Assembly (NCBI GenBank): GCA_014058405.1
Contig: CP047423.1
Location: 3,580,501-3,644,500 of the forward strand
Source: Candidatus Nitrospira kreftii
GTDB lineage: Bacteria; Nitrospirota; Nitrospiria; Nitrospirales; Nitrospiraceae
Direction: 5' to 3'
DNA: 64,000 bases
How positions within the stretch are numbered: position 1 is the stretch's first letter; every line of letters begins with the position of its first letter. A program made the position numbers and the translations under genes. This document shows, in pieces, positions 21,135 through 30,864 of this stretch. The notes beneath the pieces are model-generated. The model was not told the origin of the DNA. It searched no databases and worked only from the letters and a program-made list of their open reading frames with translations.

Positions 21135-21189
21135 AGTGCTGAGAGCCGAGTCCGATCATTCAGCACTGAGCATTTCTCGTTCAGCACTT
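21135..21189. repeat. Short inverted and direct repeats between ilvB and ilvH
   Basis: AGTGCTGA (21135-21142) and TCAGCACT (21160-21167) can pair, and TTCAGCACT recurs at about 21180-21188. Flanking bases also read as degenerate GAGTACTGAG-type units. This could form a hairpin in the ilvB-ilvH transcript or be a dispersed low-complexity repeat. Confidence 0.45.
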
Positions 21190-21192
21190 CCT

Positions 21193-22968
21193 CTATGCCG
21201 TCAGCACGGTGTCTTTATCTTCCGGTGTCACCTTGGTTGAGCCGGATTGTTTCTTCTTCAACTCCGGCGGATCTTCCAGAATCATCTCATGATTGCATCC
21301 ACCGGCTGGAATCATTGGATAACAATTTTCAAAGGGATAGGTCGGCACATCTACGATAACGGGTTTGTCCGTCGATAAGGCCTCTTTCAACACCGAGTCG
21401 AGGTCACCGACTTTCTTGACCCGCAATCCCATGGCTCCGTAGGCATCCGCCAGCTTGACGAAATCCGGCGTCGTATCCAAATAACTCGACGCATAGCGCC
21501 CTTCGTAGAAGAGATCTTGCCATTGCCGGACCATGCCGTGAAATCCGTTGTTCAGTATAATGATCTTCACCGGCAACTTGCTTACCACTGCCGTGGCCAT
21601 TTCCTGCATATTCATTTGGATGCTGCCGTCTCCGGCAATACAAAGTACCAGCCGATCCCGGAACGCAGCCTGTGCGCCCATTGCGGCTGGGAATCCAAAC
21701 CCCATCGTGCCAAGTCCGCCTGACGTCAGCCATCGGTTTGGCTTCGCCAACTTGAAATACTGTGCGGCCCACATTTGATGCTGACCGACATCGGTCGCAA
21801 CAATTGGATCGCGGTCTTTCGTCAGCTCATACAACCGCTTGACCACCTCCTGCGGTTTGATCGGCCCATCCTTCTCTTGGTGGTACGTAAGCGGGTGAGA
21901 TTGCTGCCATTCTCTGATCTGATCCCACCACGGTTTCCTAAGCTCTTTTTGTTCACCATTGACCGTCGCGCGTAAGATCTGGTTCAACTCCCGGAGCACG
22001 GTCCTGCAATCGCCGACGATCGGAATATCGACATGGATGTTTTTTCGAATGGATGTCGGATCGATATCGACATGAATGATCTTCGCATAGGGACAGAATT
22101 CCGATACCTTCCCCGTCACCCGGTCATCAAATCGTGCGCCGATAGCGATGACCAAATCAGAATAATGCATGGCCATGTTGGCCTGATACGTCCCGTGCAT
22201 CCCAAGCATACCCATGGAGAGAGGGTGTTCTCCGGGAAATGCCCCGAGCCCCATCAGCGTCATATCCACAGGGATCTGCGTCATCTCCGCTAATTCAATC
22301 AGCTCCTGCGAGGCTGCGGAGAAGACCACACCGCCGCCGACATAGAGAATCGGTTTTTTGGCCTTCATGATCGCTTCGGCTGCCTGCTTGATCTGCCACT
22401 TATTGCCATCGTAGGTTGGGTTGTACCCACGGATCGAGACGGAATTCGGGTAGGTGAATTCTGCTTTGGCCATCGACACATCTTTCGGGATGTCGACAAG
22501 CACTGGCCCCGGGCGACCGGTTGTCGCAATATAAAACGCCTCTTTGATCGTACCGGCGAGATCGTTCACGTCTTTGACGAGAAAATTGTATTTCGTGCAG
22601 GGACGACTCAAACCGACATTGTCCGCTTCCTGGAACGCATCATTCCCGATCAAATTAGTGGGAACTTGGCCGCTGAAACAGACCAGCGGGACAGAATCCA
22701 TATAGGCATCGGCTAACGCCGTAATGACATTGGTCATGCCTGGACCTGACGTGACTAGGCACACGCCGGCTTTCCCGGTAGCTTTGGCGTACCCTTCGGC
22801 CATATGGCCCGCACCCTGTTCATGACGCGTCAAAACCACTTCAACGTCCTTCTGCTGATGGAGAGTATCGAAAATCTTCAAAACGACTCCGCCAGGAAGT
22901 GCGAAGATGGTCTTCACGCCTTCCCGCTTCAGACATTCGATGAAGATTTCAGCACCGGTGAGTTTCAT
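21193..22968 (-). CDS. ilvB: Acetolactate synthase large (catalytic) subunit
   Basis: Thiamine-diphosphate enzyme that condenses pyruvate with pyruvate or 2-oxobutyrate. The 591 residues show the N-terminal TPP domain (FALPGGVVLKIFDTL; RHEQGAGHMAEGYA with the catalytic glutamate in the first domain), the central FAD-binding domain, and the C-terminal TPP domain (IAGDGSIQMNMQEMATA ... NNGFHGMVRQWQ). The start has GGAGGGAGGG upstream. It is the first gene of the ilvB-ilvH-ilvC-psd-pssA series and has its own promoter. Confidence 0.97.
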   Translation of the reverse strand: MKLTGAEIFIECLKREGVKTIFALPGGVVLKIFDTLHQQKDVEVVLTRHEQGAGHMAEGYAKATGKAGVCLVTSGPGMTNVITALADAYMDSVPLVCFSGQVPTNLIGNDAFQEADNVGLSRPCTKYNFLVKDVNDLAGTIKEAFYIATTGRPGPVLVDIPKDVSMAKAEFTYPNSVSIRGYNPTYDGNKWQIKQAAEAIMKAKKPILYVGGGVVFSAASQELIELAEMTQIPVDMTLMGLGAFPGEHPLSMGMLGMHGTYQANMAMHYSDLVIAIGARFDDRVTGKVSEFCPYAKIIHVDIDPTSIRKNIHVDIPIVGDCRTVLRELNQILRATVNGEQKELRKPWWDQIREWQQSHPLTYHQEKDGPIKPQEVVKRLYELTKDRDPIVATDVGQHQMWAAQYFKLAKPNRWLTSGGLGTMGFGFPAAMGAQAAFRDRLVLCIAGDGSIQMNMQEMATAVVSKLPVKIIILNNGFHGMVRQWQDLFYEGRYASSYLDTTPDFVKLADAYGAMGLRVKKVGDLDSVLKEALSTDKPVIVDVPTYPFENCYPMIPAGGCNHEMILEDPPELKKKQSGSTKVTPEDKDTVLTA

Positions 22969-23092
22969 GACAACCCTCCCTCCAACTGCATGATACGATC
23001 TGCCTACAATAGTCAGATATTAAAAAGACACGCCCGGCGAAGGACGCATCATCATGCAGAAATGTCTTTGAAATCAAGGGGAAAGATTTAAG

Positions 23093-23121
23093 ATCCTAAC
23101 ATCCCCCTCAAGACCCGTCAA
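23093..23121 (-). promoter_or_regulatory. Sigma70-type promoter of ilvB
   Basis: TTGACG (23116-23121) and TAGGAT (23093-23098) on the minus strand with a 17-base spacer. The start of transcription would be near 23086, leaving a leader of about 118 bases before ilvB. I see no T-box or leader peptide in it. Confidence 0.6.
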
Positions 23122-23179
23122 TACAGCACTACGTGTATCACCGAGAGTACCCGGCCACGAGGCGTTTCAGAAGAAGCGT

Positions 23180-23608
23180 GAGCGGAAGACCTGTAAGCCG
23201 GATTCTGTCCCGCAAAGAAGTTTCCCTCTTTGCCTGGATGATCATTTCTCTGGGATTCGAGTTACCTCGAACCTCAAGCGACCTACCCGAAGACCTCGAC
23301 CGGGCCAGTCGGTGTGCAACACCCCGTGAGGAGCGCGGCACATGTCTTCCTATTTGGCCTTGCACCGGGCGACGCTTACCGTGCCGGTGATGTCACCACC
23401 ACCGCGGTGGGCTCTTACCCCACCGTTTCACCCTTACCTGAGCCGCAGCGACCAGATGGGATCCCATCGCCTTGGCCATCGGCGGTTTGATTTCTGTGGT
23501 GCTGGTGTCGGATTACTCCGCCTGGGAGTTACCCAGCGCCCTGCCCGTGGAGTCCGGACTTTCCTCCCGATGCGCTAGGCACCGAGCGACCATCCAATCT
23601 TCCACCCA
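23180..23608 (-). ncRNA. rnpB: RNase P RNA (rnpB, bacterial type A)
   Basis: Catalytic RNA that trims tRNA 5' leaders. On the minus strand the conserved GAGGAAAGTCCG (23555-23566) lies near the 5' end, followed by CACGGGCAGGGCGCTGGG, later GAAACGGTGGGGTAAGAGCC, and AGAATCCGGCTTACAGGTC near the 3' end. GGAAGATT at the 5' end pairs with GGTCTTCC at the 3' end to form P1, which sets the limits to within a few bases. The length of about 425 is slightly larger than E. coli M1 RNA. Several short open frames across it are not genes. Confidence 0.95.
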
Positions 23609-23617
23609 CGCCAAATC

Positions 23618-23647
23618 AGTATAAAGAATGAGGCCGGTCGGTAACAA
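23618..23647 (-). promoter_or_regulatory. Promoter of rnpB
   Basis: TTGTTA (23642-23647) and TATACT (23618-23623) on the minus strand, 18 bases apart. Transcription would begin about 23610, matching the P1 helix. Confidence 0.6.
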
Positions 23648-23693
23648 GCGGACTGCTGTCCCTTGCCTAGACTGACCTCAGGTCGCAGAGCCT

Positions 23694-24560
23694 TTACCTT
23701 CCACCGACCTCTGGTAAAGGAGTAGCCGGCATCTGGCTTCTCTTTTGATAAATGGCCATGGCCTCCGGCATCCACTCTTTCAGTTGTTCGATTCGGGTGT
23801 CGTGACTCGGATGAGTCGACAGGAACTCGGACTGGCCCCCACCTCCAGATGCCTGTCCCATCCGCTCCCAGAGCGCAACCGACTCGCGCGGGTCATATCC
23901 TGCATCCGCGGCAAGGAGAATTCCGACATAATCGGCCTCTGACTCATGCTTTCGACTGAATGGCAGCAACACCCCGACCTGCGCTCCTGCACCCAGGGCG
24001 GCCATCGTCGCCTGACCCAGCATCGGATTCCCGCCACTGAGCCCGATCGCGGCACCGACGACCTGCAACCCCACATTCGCCACCTGTCCTTGACTCATCC
24101 GCTCCGCACCATGGCGAGCCAAGGCATGTACCACCTCATGTCCCATCACCGCTGCCAACCCGGCCTCAGTTTTAGCCATCGGGAAAATACCGGTGTAGAC
24201 GGCCATCTTCCCACCGGGTAGCGCAAAGGCGTTGGCCGTCTTATCATCCTTGATGATCGTGACTTCCCACTGAAACTGCTTAGCCATCTCAGCATACTTC
24301 GACCGTTTTGCGGCCTCGACGATTCGAGCCGCTACCCGCTTCACCGGTTCAATCTCACGAGGATCTTGCGACGGTCGCATTTTCGGGTCAGCCTTGACCT
24401 GCTTGTAGGCCTGAGCACCCATTTGCACTTCTTGGCCAACTGACGTCATCAGCAGCTGCTTGCGCCCGGTATAAGGATTGGTCTCACACCCTGCCACGCT
24501 TACCGATAGCGCAAGCAGACAGAGCACCATCGTCGTTGCTGTGAACCGCGACGTACACAT
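23694..24560 (-). CDS. M48-family metalloprotease lipoprotein
   Basis: Zinc metalloprotease of the M48 family, related to LoiP/BepA-type periplasmic proteases. The 288 residues start with a lipoprotein signal ending SVAGC (Cys25), followed by ETNPYTGRKQLLM, a common start for these proteins. The zinc site is HEVVH (141-145) with a glutamate in HESEAD (205-210). No multi-span membrane part is present, unlike HtpX. A role in envelope protein quality control is likely. It is a single gene upstream of rnpB on the same strand. Confidence 0.92.
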   Translation of the reverse strand: MCTSRFTATTMVLCLLALSVSVAGCETNPYTGRKQLLMTSVGQEVQMGAQAYKQVKADPKMRPSQDPREIEPVKRVAARIVEAAKRSKYAEMAKQFQWEVTIIKDDKTANAFALPGGKMAVYTGIFPMAKTEAGLAAVMGHEVVHALARHGAERMSQGQVANVGLQVVGAAIGLSGGNPMLGQATMAALGAGAQVGVLLPFSRKHESEADYVGILLAADAGYDPRESVALWERMGQASGGGGQSEFLSTHPSHDTRIEQLKEWMPEAMAIYQKRSQMPATPLPEVGGR

Positions 24561-24678
24561 CTTCGGTCCTCCCGTTACAACGCGCCCCGATAGATCCAGA
24601 TGGATTGACCACTCTAGATCTGATTGGTAGATTACCGCGCCCCTAGGAATAATTTCCAGAGGGAGAAATACAACCCGT

Positions 24679-25341
24679 ATGACGACACGACCATCTCACG
24701 CAATCGAGCGTATCGGTATCGACGAATCGGGGAAGGGCGACTACTTCGGCCCTCTCGTTATCGCTGCCGTGTTCGTCGATGCCACGACGCAAAGGGAATT
24801 GACGTTGATCGGGGCGAGAGACAGTAAGAAATTGTCCGACGGGCGAGTGCTGGAAATGGCTCACGACATTAAGATCATTTGCCCACACAGCGTCATCGCC
24901 ATTGGGCCACAAAAATACAATGAACTCTATGCCAAGATGAGGAATCTGAATCGCCTGCTCGCTTGGGGCCATGCCAAGGCGTTGGAGAATCTACTGGAAC
25001 GTGGTATCAGGTGTGAGCGGGCTATCTCAGATCAATTTGGGGATGAGCGCTTGATCTTGAATGCCTTACAGGAAAAGGGGCGAACGATCGTGCTCGAACA
25101 ACGAACCAAAGCGGAATCCGACTTGGCTGTCGCCGCCGCCTCGATCTTAGCTCGTGCTGAATTCCTGATCCGGCTGAAGCGCCTCTCCGGCGAAGCCGGC
25201 ACCACTTTACCCAAAGGCGCCTCACCTGCCGTTGAGCTCGCAGCAAAGATGATCATCAAGAAACACGGACGGGAACGATTGGAGTCAGTGGCAAAACTGC
25301 ATTTCAAAACTACCCAAGCCGTGCTGGCTGGGCTAAGCTAA
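24679..25341 (+). CDS. rnhC: RNase HIII-type ribonuclease without N-terminal domain
   Basis: Cleaves RNA in RNA-DNA hybrids. The 220 residues contain IGIDESGKGDYFGPLV (about 12-27), the form seen in RNase HIII rather than HII, followed by DSKKLSDGR, a conserved aspartate in ISDQFGDE and the helix VAAASILARAEFL. Typical RNase HIII has an additional N-terminal TBP-like domain of some 70-90 residues; it is absent here and the upstream bases do not encode it. The gene stands alone, divergent from the M48 protease. An RNase HII label in automated annotation would be understandable. Confidence 0.85.
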   Translation: MTTRPSHAIERIGIDESGKGDYFGPLVIAAVFVDATTQRELTLIGARDSKKLSDGRVLEMAHDIKIICPHSVIAIGPQKYNELYAKMRNLNRLLAWGHAKALENLLERGIRCERAISDQFGDERLILNALQEKGRTIVLEQRTKAESDLAVAAASILARAEFLIRLKRLSGEAGTTLPKGASPAVELAAKMIIKKHGRERLESVAKLHFKTTQAVLAGLS

Positions 25342-25487
25342 ACCCGTTTCCGTAAGCTCGACGGCTGCCTCCCGACAATGAGGCGTCTTGCTAGCTTTCC
25401 TTTCATACTGCGCCTTCCATTTTCTCCTCAATGCCCACACGCCTGGAATGACATCGATATCCATGAAAACATTAAGATTGTCGAGCT

Positions 25488-25511
25488 ACCCGTATCGCAT
25501 TGGATACGGGT
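25488..25511. other. Perfect inverted repeat in convergent intergenic region
   Basis: ACCCGTATC (25488-25496) and GATACGGGT (25503-25511) form a nine-pair stem with a six-base loop. It lies between the convergent rnhC and zinc-ribbon genes, so it may end transcription, but there is no T run on either side. Confidence 0.4.
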
Positions 25512-25598
25512 GTATCAAAATGGATGCTGACACAGCCTTTCCATTTGAATTTGATCGGGTGCGAGGCCAAGCAGGGGGCAGAATATTTTTCGCCGGCG

Positions 25599-26372
25599 TT
25601 AAACTGATTCCCCAACTTCAAGGTCTGAGGACTTAACTCCCGGTACTGAGGGCCCTTCCACAGCCGGTTCTCCTTCCCAGTAGAGCATTCTCCGGCAATA
25701 GGGACAGACATGCAGATCGTTGGAGCGTTTAACCTGCGCGATGAGTTGCGGCGGAATCTGGAGACGGCAACCGGCGCAGATCCCGTCACGCACCGCGGCA
25801 AGAGGTTGATCTTTTCGCGAGGCCTTCGCCTGGTTGTATCGATCGAGTAGACCTTTCTCGATCTTCGCGGACGCCTCCCGATAATGACCTTCGAGTTGTG
25901 CCAGCTCAGTCGCAAGCTCCTTGTCCTGTACGTCCAGCACGTGTTTCTCCTGAGCAAAGACTTTCTCCAAAGCGTTCTTCTTGTCCTGAAGTTCATTGGC
26001 AGTCTTCTGAATCTGGTCGGTCTTGTCCATGGATAACAGAATCTTCTCTTCAAACTCTCCCCGCTTCTTGTTCGCCAACTCCAATTCGAACAGATGCGCC
26101 TGATACTCTTTGTTCGTCTTCAGGTTCGCCGCATGTGATTTCATCTTCTCGGTATGCGCCTCGTGCGCATCGAGATCCTTTTCGTGTGCGCGCCGTTCTT
26201 TGGCAGCAGACTCGACGGCGATTTTCGTTTCGTTCAAGAGTTGGGTCGCCTCTTGAAGAGGAGATTCAGCAATATGGAGCCGTTCGGGAATTTTACGGCG
26301 AGCGTCATTGATCTCCATGATCCGAAGATCGAGTTTTTGCAATTCGATGAGTGGGGAAAGTTTTTGATTCAA
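25599..26372 (-). CDS. Coiled-coil protein with C-terminal C4 zinc ribbon
   Basis: Protein of 257 residues of the CT398/DUF164-like type. A long helical hairpin (about residues 1-190, rich in E, K and L heptads) is followed by a zinc ribbon with CAGC and CPYC pairs (about 199-226). Relatives are thought to be adaptors that bind other proteins or nucleic acid; the precise role is unknown. The start is TTG at 26372 with AAAGGG five bases upstream. It lies just downstream of tRNA-Ile. Confidence 0.87.
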   Translation of the reverse strand: MNQKLSPLIELQKLDLRIMEINDARRKIPERLHIAESPLQEATQLLNETKIAVESAAKERRAHEKDLDAHEAHTEKMKSHAANLKTNKEYQAHLFELELANKKRGEFEEKILLSMDKTDQIQKTANELQDKKNALEKVFAQEKHVLDVQDKELATELAQLEGHYREASAKIEKGLLDRYNQAKASRKDQPLAAVRDGICAGCRLQIPPQLIAQVKRSNDLHVCPYCRRMLYWEGEPAVEGPSVPGVKSSDLEVGESV

Positions 26373-26425
26373 TATACCCTTTCCATCAATGCCGGCGCAT
26401 TGAAGGCGTGAGAAGCCTGCCCGGC

Positions 26426-26502
26426 TGGTGGGCCCACTAGGACTTGAACCTAGGACCAGCTGATTATGAGTCAGCCGCTCTAACCACCTGAGCTATGGGC
26501 CC
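26426..26502 (-). tRNA. tRNA-Ile(CAT), lysidine-modified type
   Basis: A full cloverleaf on the minus strand: acceptor GGGCCCA/TGGGCCC, D arm AGCTCAGGTGGTTAGAGC, anticodon loop CTCATAA (anticodon CAT), T arm TCCTAGGTTCAAGTCCTAG, and an encoded CCA. The acceptor and GACTCATAATC around the anticodon closely resemble tRNA-Ile2, whose C34 is changed to lysidine by TilS to read AUA. An elongator tRNA-Met is the alternative. Confidence 0.9.
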
Positions 26503-26533
26503 GATCGAAAGAGTCGAACTCAAGCGTTGGTTG

Positions 26534-26573
26534 GATGAGGGCCATATACTTGATGGTGGCCATTGCCCTCATC
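26534..26573. other. Inverted repeat between rpoD and tRNA-Ile
   Basis: GATGAGGGC (26534-26542) and GCCCTCATC (26565-26573) form a nine-pair stem. It lies between the end of rpoD and the tRNA on the minus strand and may act as an RNA 3' end or processing site. No T run follows. Confidence 0.4.
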
Positions 26574-26661
26574 GGTATCAACATACGGCTCCACTCATTC
26601 TTAGATTTTAGGCCGACCCTACGAGCGGAGTCAAATCATGCTACCTTGATCGGTGAAACAC

Positions 26662-28476
26662 CTATAAACTCTCGACAAAACTCCTGAGCTTTTTGCTGCG
26701 GCTTGGGTGCCGCAATTTTCTCAACGCTTTCGCCTCGATTTGCCTGATGCGTTCGCGTGTCACTTCGAAATCCTGGCCGACTTCTTCCAACGTATGATCG
26801 GTCGCTTCACCGATGCCGAACCGTTTCCGCAACACTTTTTCCTCACGCGGAGTCAACGTTTCCAATGCGCTGTTGATCTGGCGCTGTAAATCGTAACGAA
26901 TCGCGGCCTCTAACGGAGACACGGCCTTCTTGTCTTCAATAAAATCTCCCAGGTGACTATCTTCTTCTTCCCCGATCGGAGTCTCAAGCGAGATAGGTTC
27001 ACGCGCGATCTTCAGGATCTTCCGAACCTTGTCTAACGGCAGGTCCATGCGCTCGGCGATCTCTTCGGGGAGCGGTTCTCGTCCCAACTTCTGCACAAGG
27101 TGCCTTGACGTGCGAATAAGCTTGTTGATGGTTTCGATCATGTGAACCGGAATGCGGATCGTGCGCGCTTGGTCGGCAATAGCCCGAGTGATCGCCTGCC
27201 TGATCCACCACGTGGCGTATGTGCTGAACTTATACCCACGCCTATACTCGAATTTGTCCACGGCTTTCATGAGGCCGATGTTGCCTTCCTGGATCAAATC
27301 GAGGAATTGCAGGCCTCGATTCGTATATTTCTTGGCGATACTGACCACGAGCCGCAAATTTGCCTCGACCAATTCTGCCTTGCCACGCTTGACCTTTTCT
27401 TCGGCAATATCGAGGTGTTTGACCGCATCCTTGATTTCTTCAGCCGGAGCGAGGGCTTCATCTGTTTCGAGTTGTCGCACCTTCGCTTTTGCGGCTTGAT
27501 AAACTTTTCGAATCTCGAGCAAGCCTTCTTCCGAGACACCGGTCTTCCGCTTGACGGCCAAGAAGTCCTGGCGGCTCCGGCACATCCTTCTCAGCAGCTC
27601 TGCCCCTGCTTCTCCGGCCACTCCGATGCGTCGTTGGCAACTGCTCGCCTCTCGCTCAGCCACCCTGATCTGGAGGGCAAGCTCGCGGACACGCTGCACC
27701 ATTCGCTCTTTCAACACGCCATGGAGATTGACCGATTCAATCTTATTCACTACCTGCTGTCGGATTGCATCAAACTGCTTCTTGAACTTCTTTTGTTTGA
27801 CTGGATCATTACCGAGATGACGGCCCTTCTCCGCGAGCCCCTTCAACGCCAGGGAGACTTTCCTGACGGAGTTCAATGCCTCCAACGTCTTCACTCGCAG
27901 CTCTTCGTAATCCCGTTCTACAGGCTGCTGTTCTTCCTCAAAGTCCTCTTCGGTCTCCTGAATCGGCACGATTTCGCGCACATCGATTTTGCCGTTCTTG
28001 AGTTGATCTCGAAGCGCTAGGACGAACTCAATGGTCATCGGCATCCCGTAGATCACCGAGGCGATATCGAACTTACCTTCCTCAATCCGTTTCGCGATTT
28101 CGATCTCGCCTTCGCGGCTGAGCAGCGCCACACTACCCATTTCTTTAAGGTACAGCCGCACTGGATCGTCGGTTCGGCTCAGTGCCCCAGGTGTCAGATC
28201 AATGGCTTTCTCGTTGTCTTCCTCCGACTCAGACTCGACCTCTTCTGCGTCTTCGCTGACTTCGCCTTCCGATCGTTTTTGCACCCGTTCCCCATCAGCC
28301 GTCTCGACGATTTCAATGTCCATCTCCCCGAACATCGCCATAATGCTCCCGAACTGGTCTGACGACACTACTTCGGCGGGCAAGGTGTTGTTCAGCTCGT
28401 CATAGGTCAGAAAGCCTTTTTCTTTTCCGATTGTAATCAGCTTCTTTACCTCACCGAGCAATTCTTGTTTCGGCAT
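26662..28476 (-). CDS. rpoD: RNA polymerase primary sigma factor RpoD (sigma70)
   Basis: Housekeeping sigma factor that directs RNA polymerase to TTGACA/TATAAT promoters, consistent with those seen here. The 604 residues contain region 1.1 at the N-terminus, an acidic stretch (about 75-95), region 1.2 ([21 protein letters not shown]), the non-conserved region, regions 2.1-2.4 ([30 protein letters not shown]), region 3 and region 4.2 ([20 protein letters not shown]). AAGGAG lies before the start. It follows dnaG by two bases. Confidence 0.98.
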   Translation of the reverse strand: MPKQELLGEVKKLITIGKEKGFLTYDELNNTLPAEVVSSDQFGSIMAMFGEMDIEIVETADGERVQKRSEGEVSEDAEEVESESEEDNEKAIDLTPGALSRTDDPVRLYLKEMGSVALLSREGEIEIAKRIEEGKFDIASVIYGMPMTIEFVLALRDQLKNGKIDVREIVPIQETEEDFEEEQQPVERDYEELRVKTLEALNSVRKVSLALKGLAEKGRHLGNDPVKQKKFKKQFDAIRQQVVNKIESVNLHGVLKERMVQRVRELALQIRVAEREASSCQRRIGVAGEAGAELLRRMCRSRQDFLAVKRKTGVSEEGLLEIRKVYQAAKAKVRQLETDEALAPAEEIKDAVKHLDIAEEKVKRGKAELVEANLRLVVSIAKKYTNRGLQFLDLIQEGNIGLMKAVDKFEYRRGYKFSTYATWWIRQAITRAIADQARTIRIPVHMIETINKLIRTSRHLVQKLGREPLPEEIAERMDLPLDKVRKILKIAREPISLETPIGEEEDSHLGDFIEDKKAVSPLEAAIRYDLQRQINSALETLTPREEKVLRKRFGIGEATDHTLEEVGQDFEVTRERIRQIEAKALRKLRHPSRSKKLRSFVESL

Positions 28477-28478
28477 GA

Positions 28479-30302
28479 CTACTCCTTCACCAGTGAAACC
28501 ATACCGGCGGTCGGCGTGCCGGCTTTCCGCATCCGTATTTCATTGATCTGTATGTTGAGCAAGTCCACTTCGTCGGCGCGACCGTCCCGCTCGGCCGTTT
28601 TTAATTTCGTAATGAGCGCCCTCATCGTCTTCTCTGATCGCTTGCGGTCTAGGCGATCCAGGCAATCCTTTGCGTGCTCAGATTCGTCATCGAAATGATT
28701 GTCGCGAAGAGATAAGTCCGTCACCAGGGCACCGCAATCCGGATCATCCACCAATTGATCCAGTACCGGCTGGACTTGAACGCGACCATCGCGATCCGCG
28801 TAAGTCAGCGCTACTTCGATGAGCTTGCGGCAGCCTTCGATTGAAAATTGCTCCGGCTGCAGACGTCGTATATCGGCCGCCGAAAGCTTGCCGCGCAGCA
28901 GAAGAATGACGAGGTCTCGTTCTTCAGGTGCACCCTTAAACAGCGTTTCCATTGGAGTAGCTGTGACTGCTTGGCGCAACTGTCCTGAACCAGGCTGTTG
29001 CTGTCGAGTGAGGACAGGATATCGCTCGATCAAACGCGATTGATTGATTCCTAGCCGCTCAGCCACGACTTTGAGACGCTCTTCACGTGCAATCGGATGT
29101 TCGCTCTGCTGCAGGATGCGAAGAATTGCATCCACGCTGCTGATCCGCCCTTCGATCGTGCTCGACTCTGTTGTCTTGAGACTCTGTTCCAGCGCGAAGT
29201 CCAACAAACTTGAGGCTTGTTTCTCCAGACGAAGAAATGCGTCAGGACCTTCCTTCCGGACATAGGTATCGGGGTCTTCTCCCGCTGGCAGTGTCACGAC
29301 CTTGACGCCTAGCCCGCTGTTCACAAACAAATCTAGTCCTCTCAGCGCAGCTCGCACTCCGGCCGCATCGGGGTCGAACAACAACACGACCTTTGACGCA
29401 AATCTCCGCAATACCTGCACATGGTCGGATGTCAAGGCAGTCCCCAAAGTCGCGACGGTATGCGTCAGCCCCGCTTGATGAAGCGCAATCGCATCGAAAT
29501 AGCCTTCGACCACGATGACCGTCTTCGTTCGTACAATCGCTTCCCTCGCATGATCGAGCGCAAACAGCGTCTGCCCTTTCTTAAAAAGAACCGTGTCTGA
29601 CGAGTTGAGATACTTAGGTGTCCCATCGCCAAATACGCGACCGCCGAACCCCACCACACGTTTTCGCAAATCCGTAATCGTGAACATTACACGAGCTCGG
29701 AACCGGTCATAGAATCCCGACTGGTTTGTTCGGGCAATCACCAAACCGGCTGCCGCTAGATCACCTTGTGAGAATCCCTTGCTGGTCAACGCCCGTAGGA
29801 GCCCATCCCATTCGGCAGGCGCCACTCCGACTCCGAACTGGTCGACCATGCGCGATTCGATTCCTCGATGCGCTAAATACTCACGCACCTCGGAGCCGGC
29901 TCTCTCATCCCTCAAGTTCCGCTGAAACCAAACAGCTGCGGCCTGATTAACTCGCTCAACTGTCTGTGCCAGTACGGCCTGATGACCGGAAGTCGCAGCT
30001 CTCTCTTCTACCTCAATCCCGACTGTTCGTCCGAGATCGCGCACCACTTCCGGAAAGCTTGCGCCGGTAAGGCGTGAAAGAAAAGTAAAGACATTGCCAC
30101 CGGCGCCACACCCGAAACAGTGGAAGATCTGTTTAGACGGACTGACTGTAAAGGACGGGGTCTTCTCCTGATGAAAGGGACACAACCCTTTGAGATTCTG
30201 CCCTGCCTTGCTCAAAGAGACGTGTTGATTCACGATGTCGGTAATGTCCACCCGGCTCTTAATACGTTCGATCGTGTCATCGGAAATCAAACCTTGCCCC
30301 AC
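28479..30302 (-). CDS. dnaG: DNA primase
   Basis: Makes RNA primers for replication. The 607 residues have the CHC2 zinc-binding domain ([11 protein letters not shown] ... HCFGCGAGG), the catalytic TOPRIM core ([28 protein letters not shown]) and a C-terminal helicase-interaction region. The start is uncertain: a GTG at 30302 is used here, with AGGAG rather far upstream; a TTG at 30290 is also possible. dnaG-rpoD is the classic macromolecular synthesis pair, here without rpsU in front. Confidence 0.97.
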   Translation of the reverse strand: MGQGLISDDTIERIKSRVDITDIVNQHVSLSKAGQNLKGLCPFHQEKTPSFTVSPSKQIFHCFGCGAGGNVFTFLSRLTGASFPEVVRDLGRTVGIEVEERAATSGHQAVLAQTVERVNQAAAVWFQRNLRDERAGSEVREYLAHRGIESRMVDQFGVGVAPAEWDGLLRALTSKGFSQGDLAAAGLVIARTNQSGFYDRFRARVMFTITDLRKRVVGFGGRVFGDGTPKYLNSSDTVLFKKGQTLFALDHAREAIVRTKTVIVVEGYFDAIALHQAGLTHTVATLGTALTSDHVQVLRRFASKVVLLFDPDAAGVRAALRGLDLFVNSGLGVKVVTLPAGEDPDTYVRKEGPDAFLRLEKQASSLLDFALEQSLKTTESSTIEGRISSVDAILRILQQSEHPIAREERLKVVAERLGINQSRLIERYPVLTRQQQPGSGQLRQAVTATPMETLFKGAPEERDLVILLLRGKLSAADIRRLQPEQFSIEGCRKLIEVALTYADRDGRVQVQPVLDQLVDDPDCGALVTDLSLRDNHFDDESEHAKDCLDRLDRKRSEKTMRALITKLKTAERDGRADEVDLLNIQINEIRMRKAGTPTAGMVSLVKE

Positions 30303-30430
30303 GAGAGTCTCAGCTCCTGGAGTCGCTACTCGTATAACCAGGTAACCAGGCGAATCGGTGCTAAGTTGTTAGAAGAGTTGACCGTTCAGGTTAACAGACG
30401 CGTTGAAAAGCTGTCAATTGTGGAATTACA

Positions 30431-30775
30431 TCAACCGGGAGGCCAACTCATGTGCCGTCCTCCTAATACATGAAAGTGAAGATGGAAGACGGTTTGCCCT
30501 GCATCTCTCCCGGTATTCGTCACAACACGATAGCCGGAGTCCCGTAAGCCTTTCAGGGCCGCGACCTTCGTACAGCTCATCAGCAACCGTGCGAGCAATC
30601 TCTCATCCTCCAACCCCAAGTCTTGCACGGCTGTGATATGCCGTTTGGGGATCACCAGCGTATGGACGGGGGCTTGAGGATTGATGTCATCAAAGGCCAC
30701 CGTGTGCTCATCCTCATGAACAAGCTTCGCCGTAATCTTTTTCTCCACGATCTGACAGAAAAGACAATCGCTCAT
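30431..30775 (-). CDS. HIT-family (HINT-like) nucleotide hydrolase
   Basis: Small histidine-triad protein of 114 residues. Motifs are CLFCQIVEKKI near the start, AFDDINPQAPVHTLVIPKRH, and the catalytic triad HLHFHVLGG near the C-terminus. HINT-type proteins hydrolyse nucleoside phosphoramidates; the cellular substrate is not known. GAGG precedes the start. It follows hisIE on the same strand, a frequent arrangement. Confidence 0.93.
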   Translation of the reverse strand: MSDCLFCQIVEKKITAKLVHEDEHTVAFDDINPQAPVHTLVIPKRHITAVQDLGLEDERLLARLLMSCTKVAALKGLRDSGYRVVTNTGRDAGQTVFHLHFHVLGGRHMSWPPG

Positions 30776-30864
30776 GTTGACCTCAGGATGCGTGGCACCC
30801 CCTATGCGTGCCGATCGAATACCTGATCGGATCGGTGGGCACTCATTGAAAAAGATCCGCTGCT

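Noticed and set aside
22969-23092. Second T-box or leader peptide before ilvB
   Set aside because: No T-box core or run of branched-chain codons is present in the ilvB leader.
23133-23775. Several short open frames
   Set aside because: They overlap the RNase P RNA and its promoter, which explain this stretch.
26426-26502. tRNA-Met reading of the CAT anticodon
   Set aside because: The acceptor stem and GACTCATAATC around the anticodon fit tRNA-Ile2 better, though sequence alone is not final proof.
27142-28020. Long open frame (292 codons) on the plus strand
   Set aside because: It lies wholly opposite rpoD, whose domains are complete; the frame has no recognisable domain.
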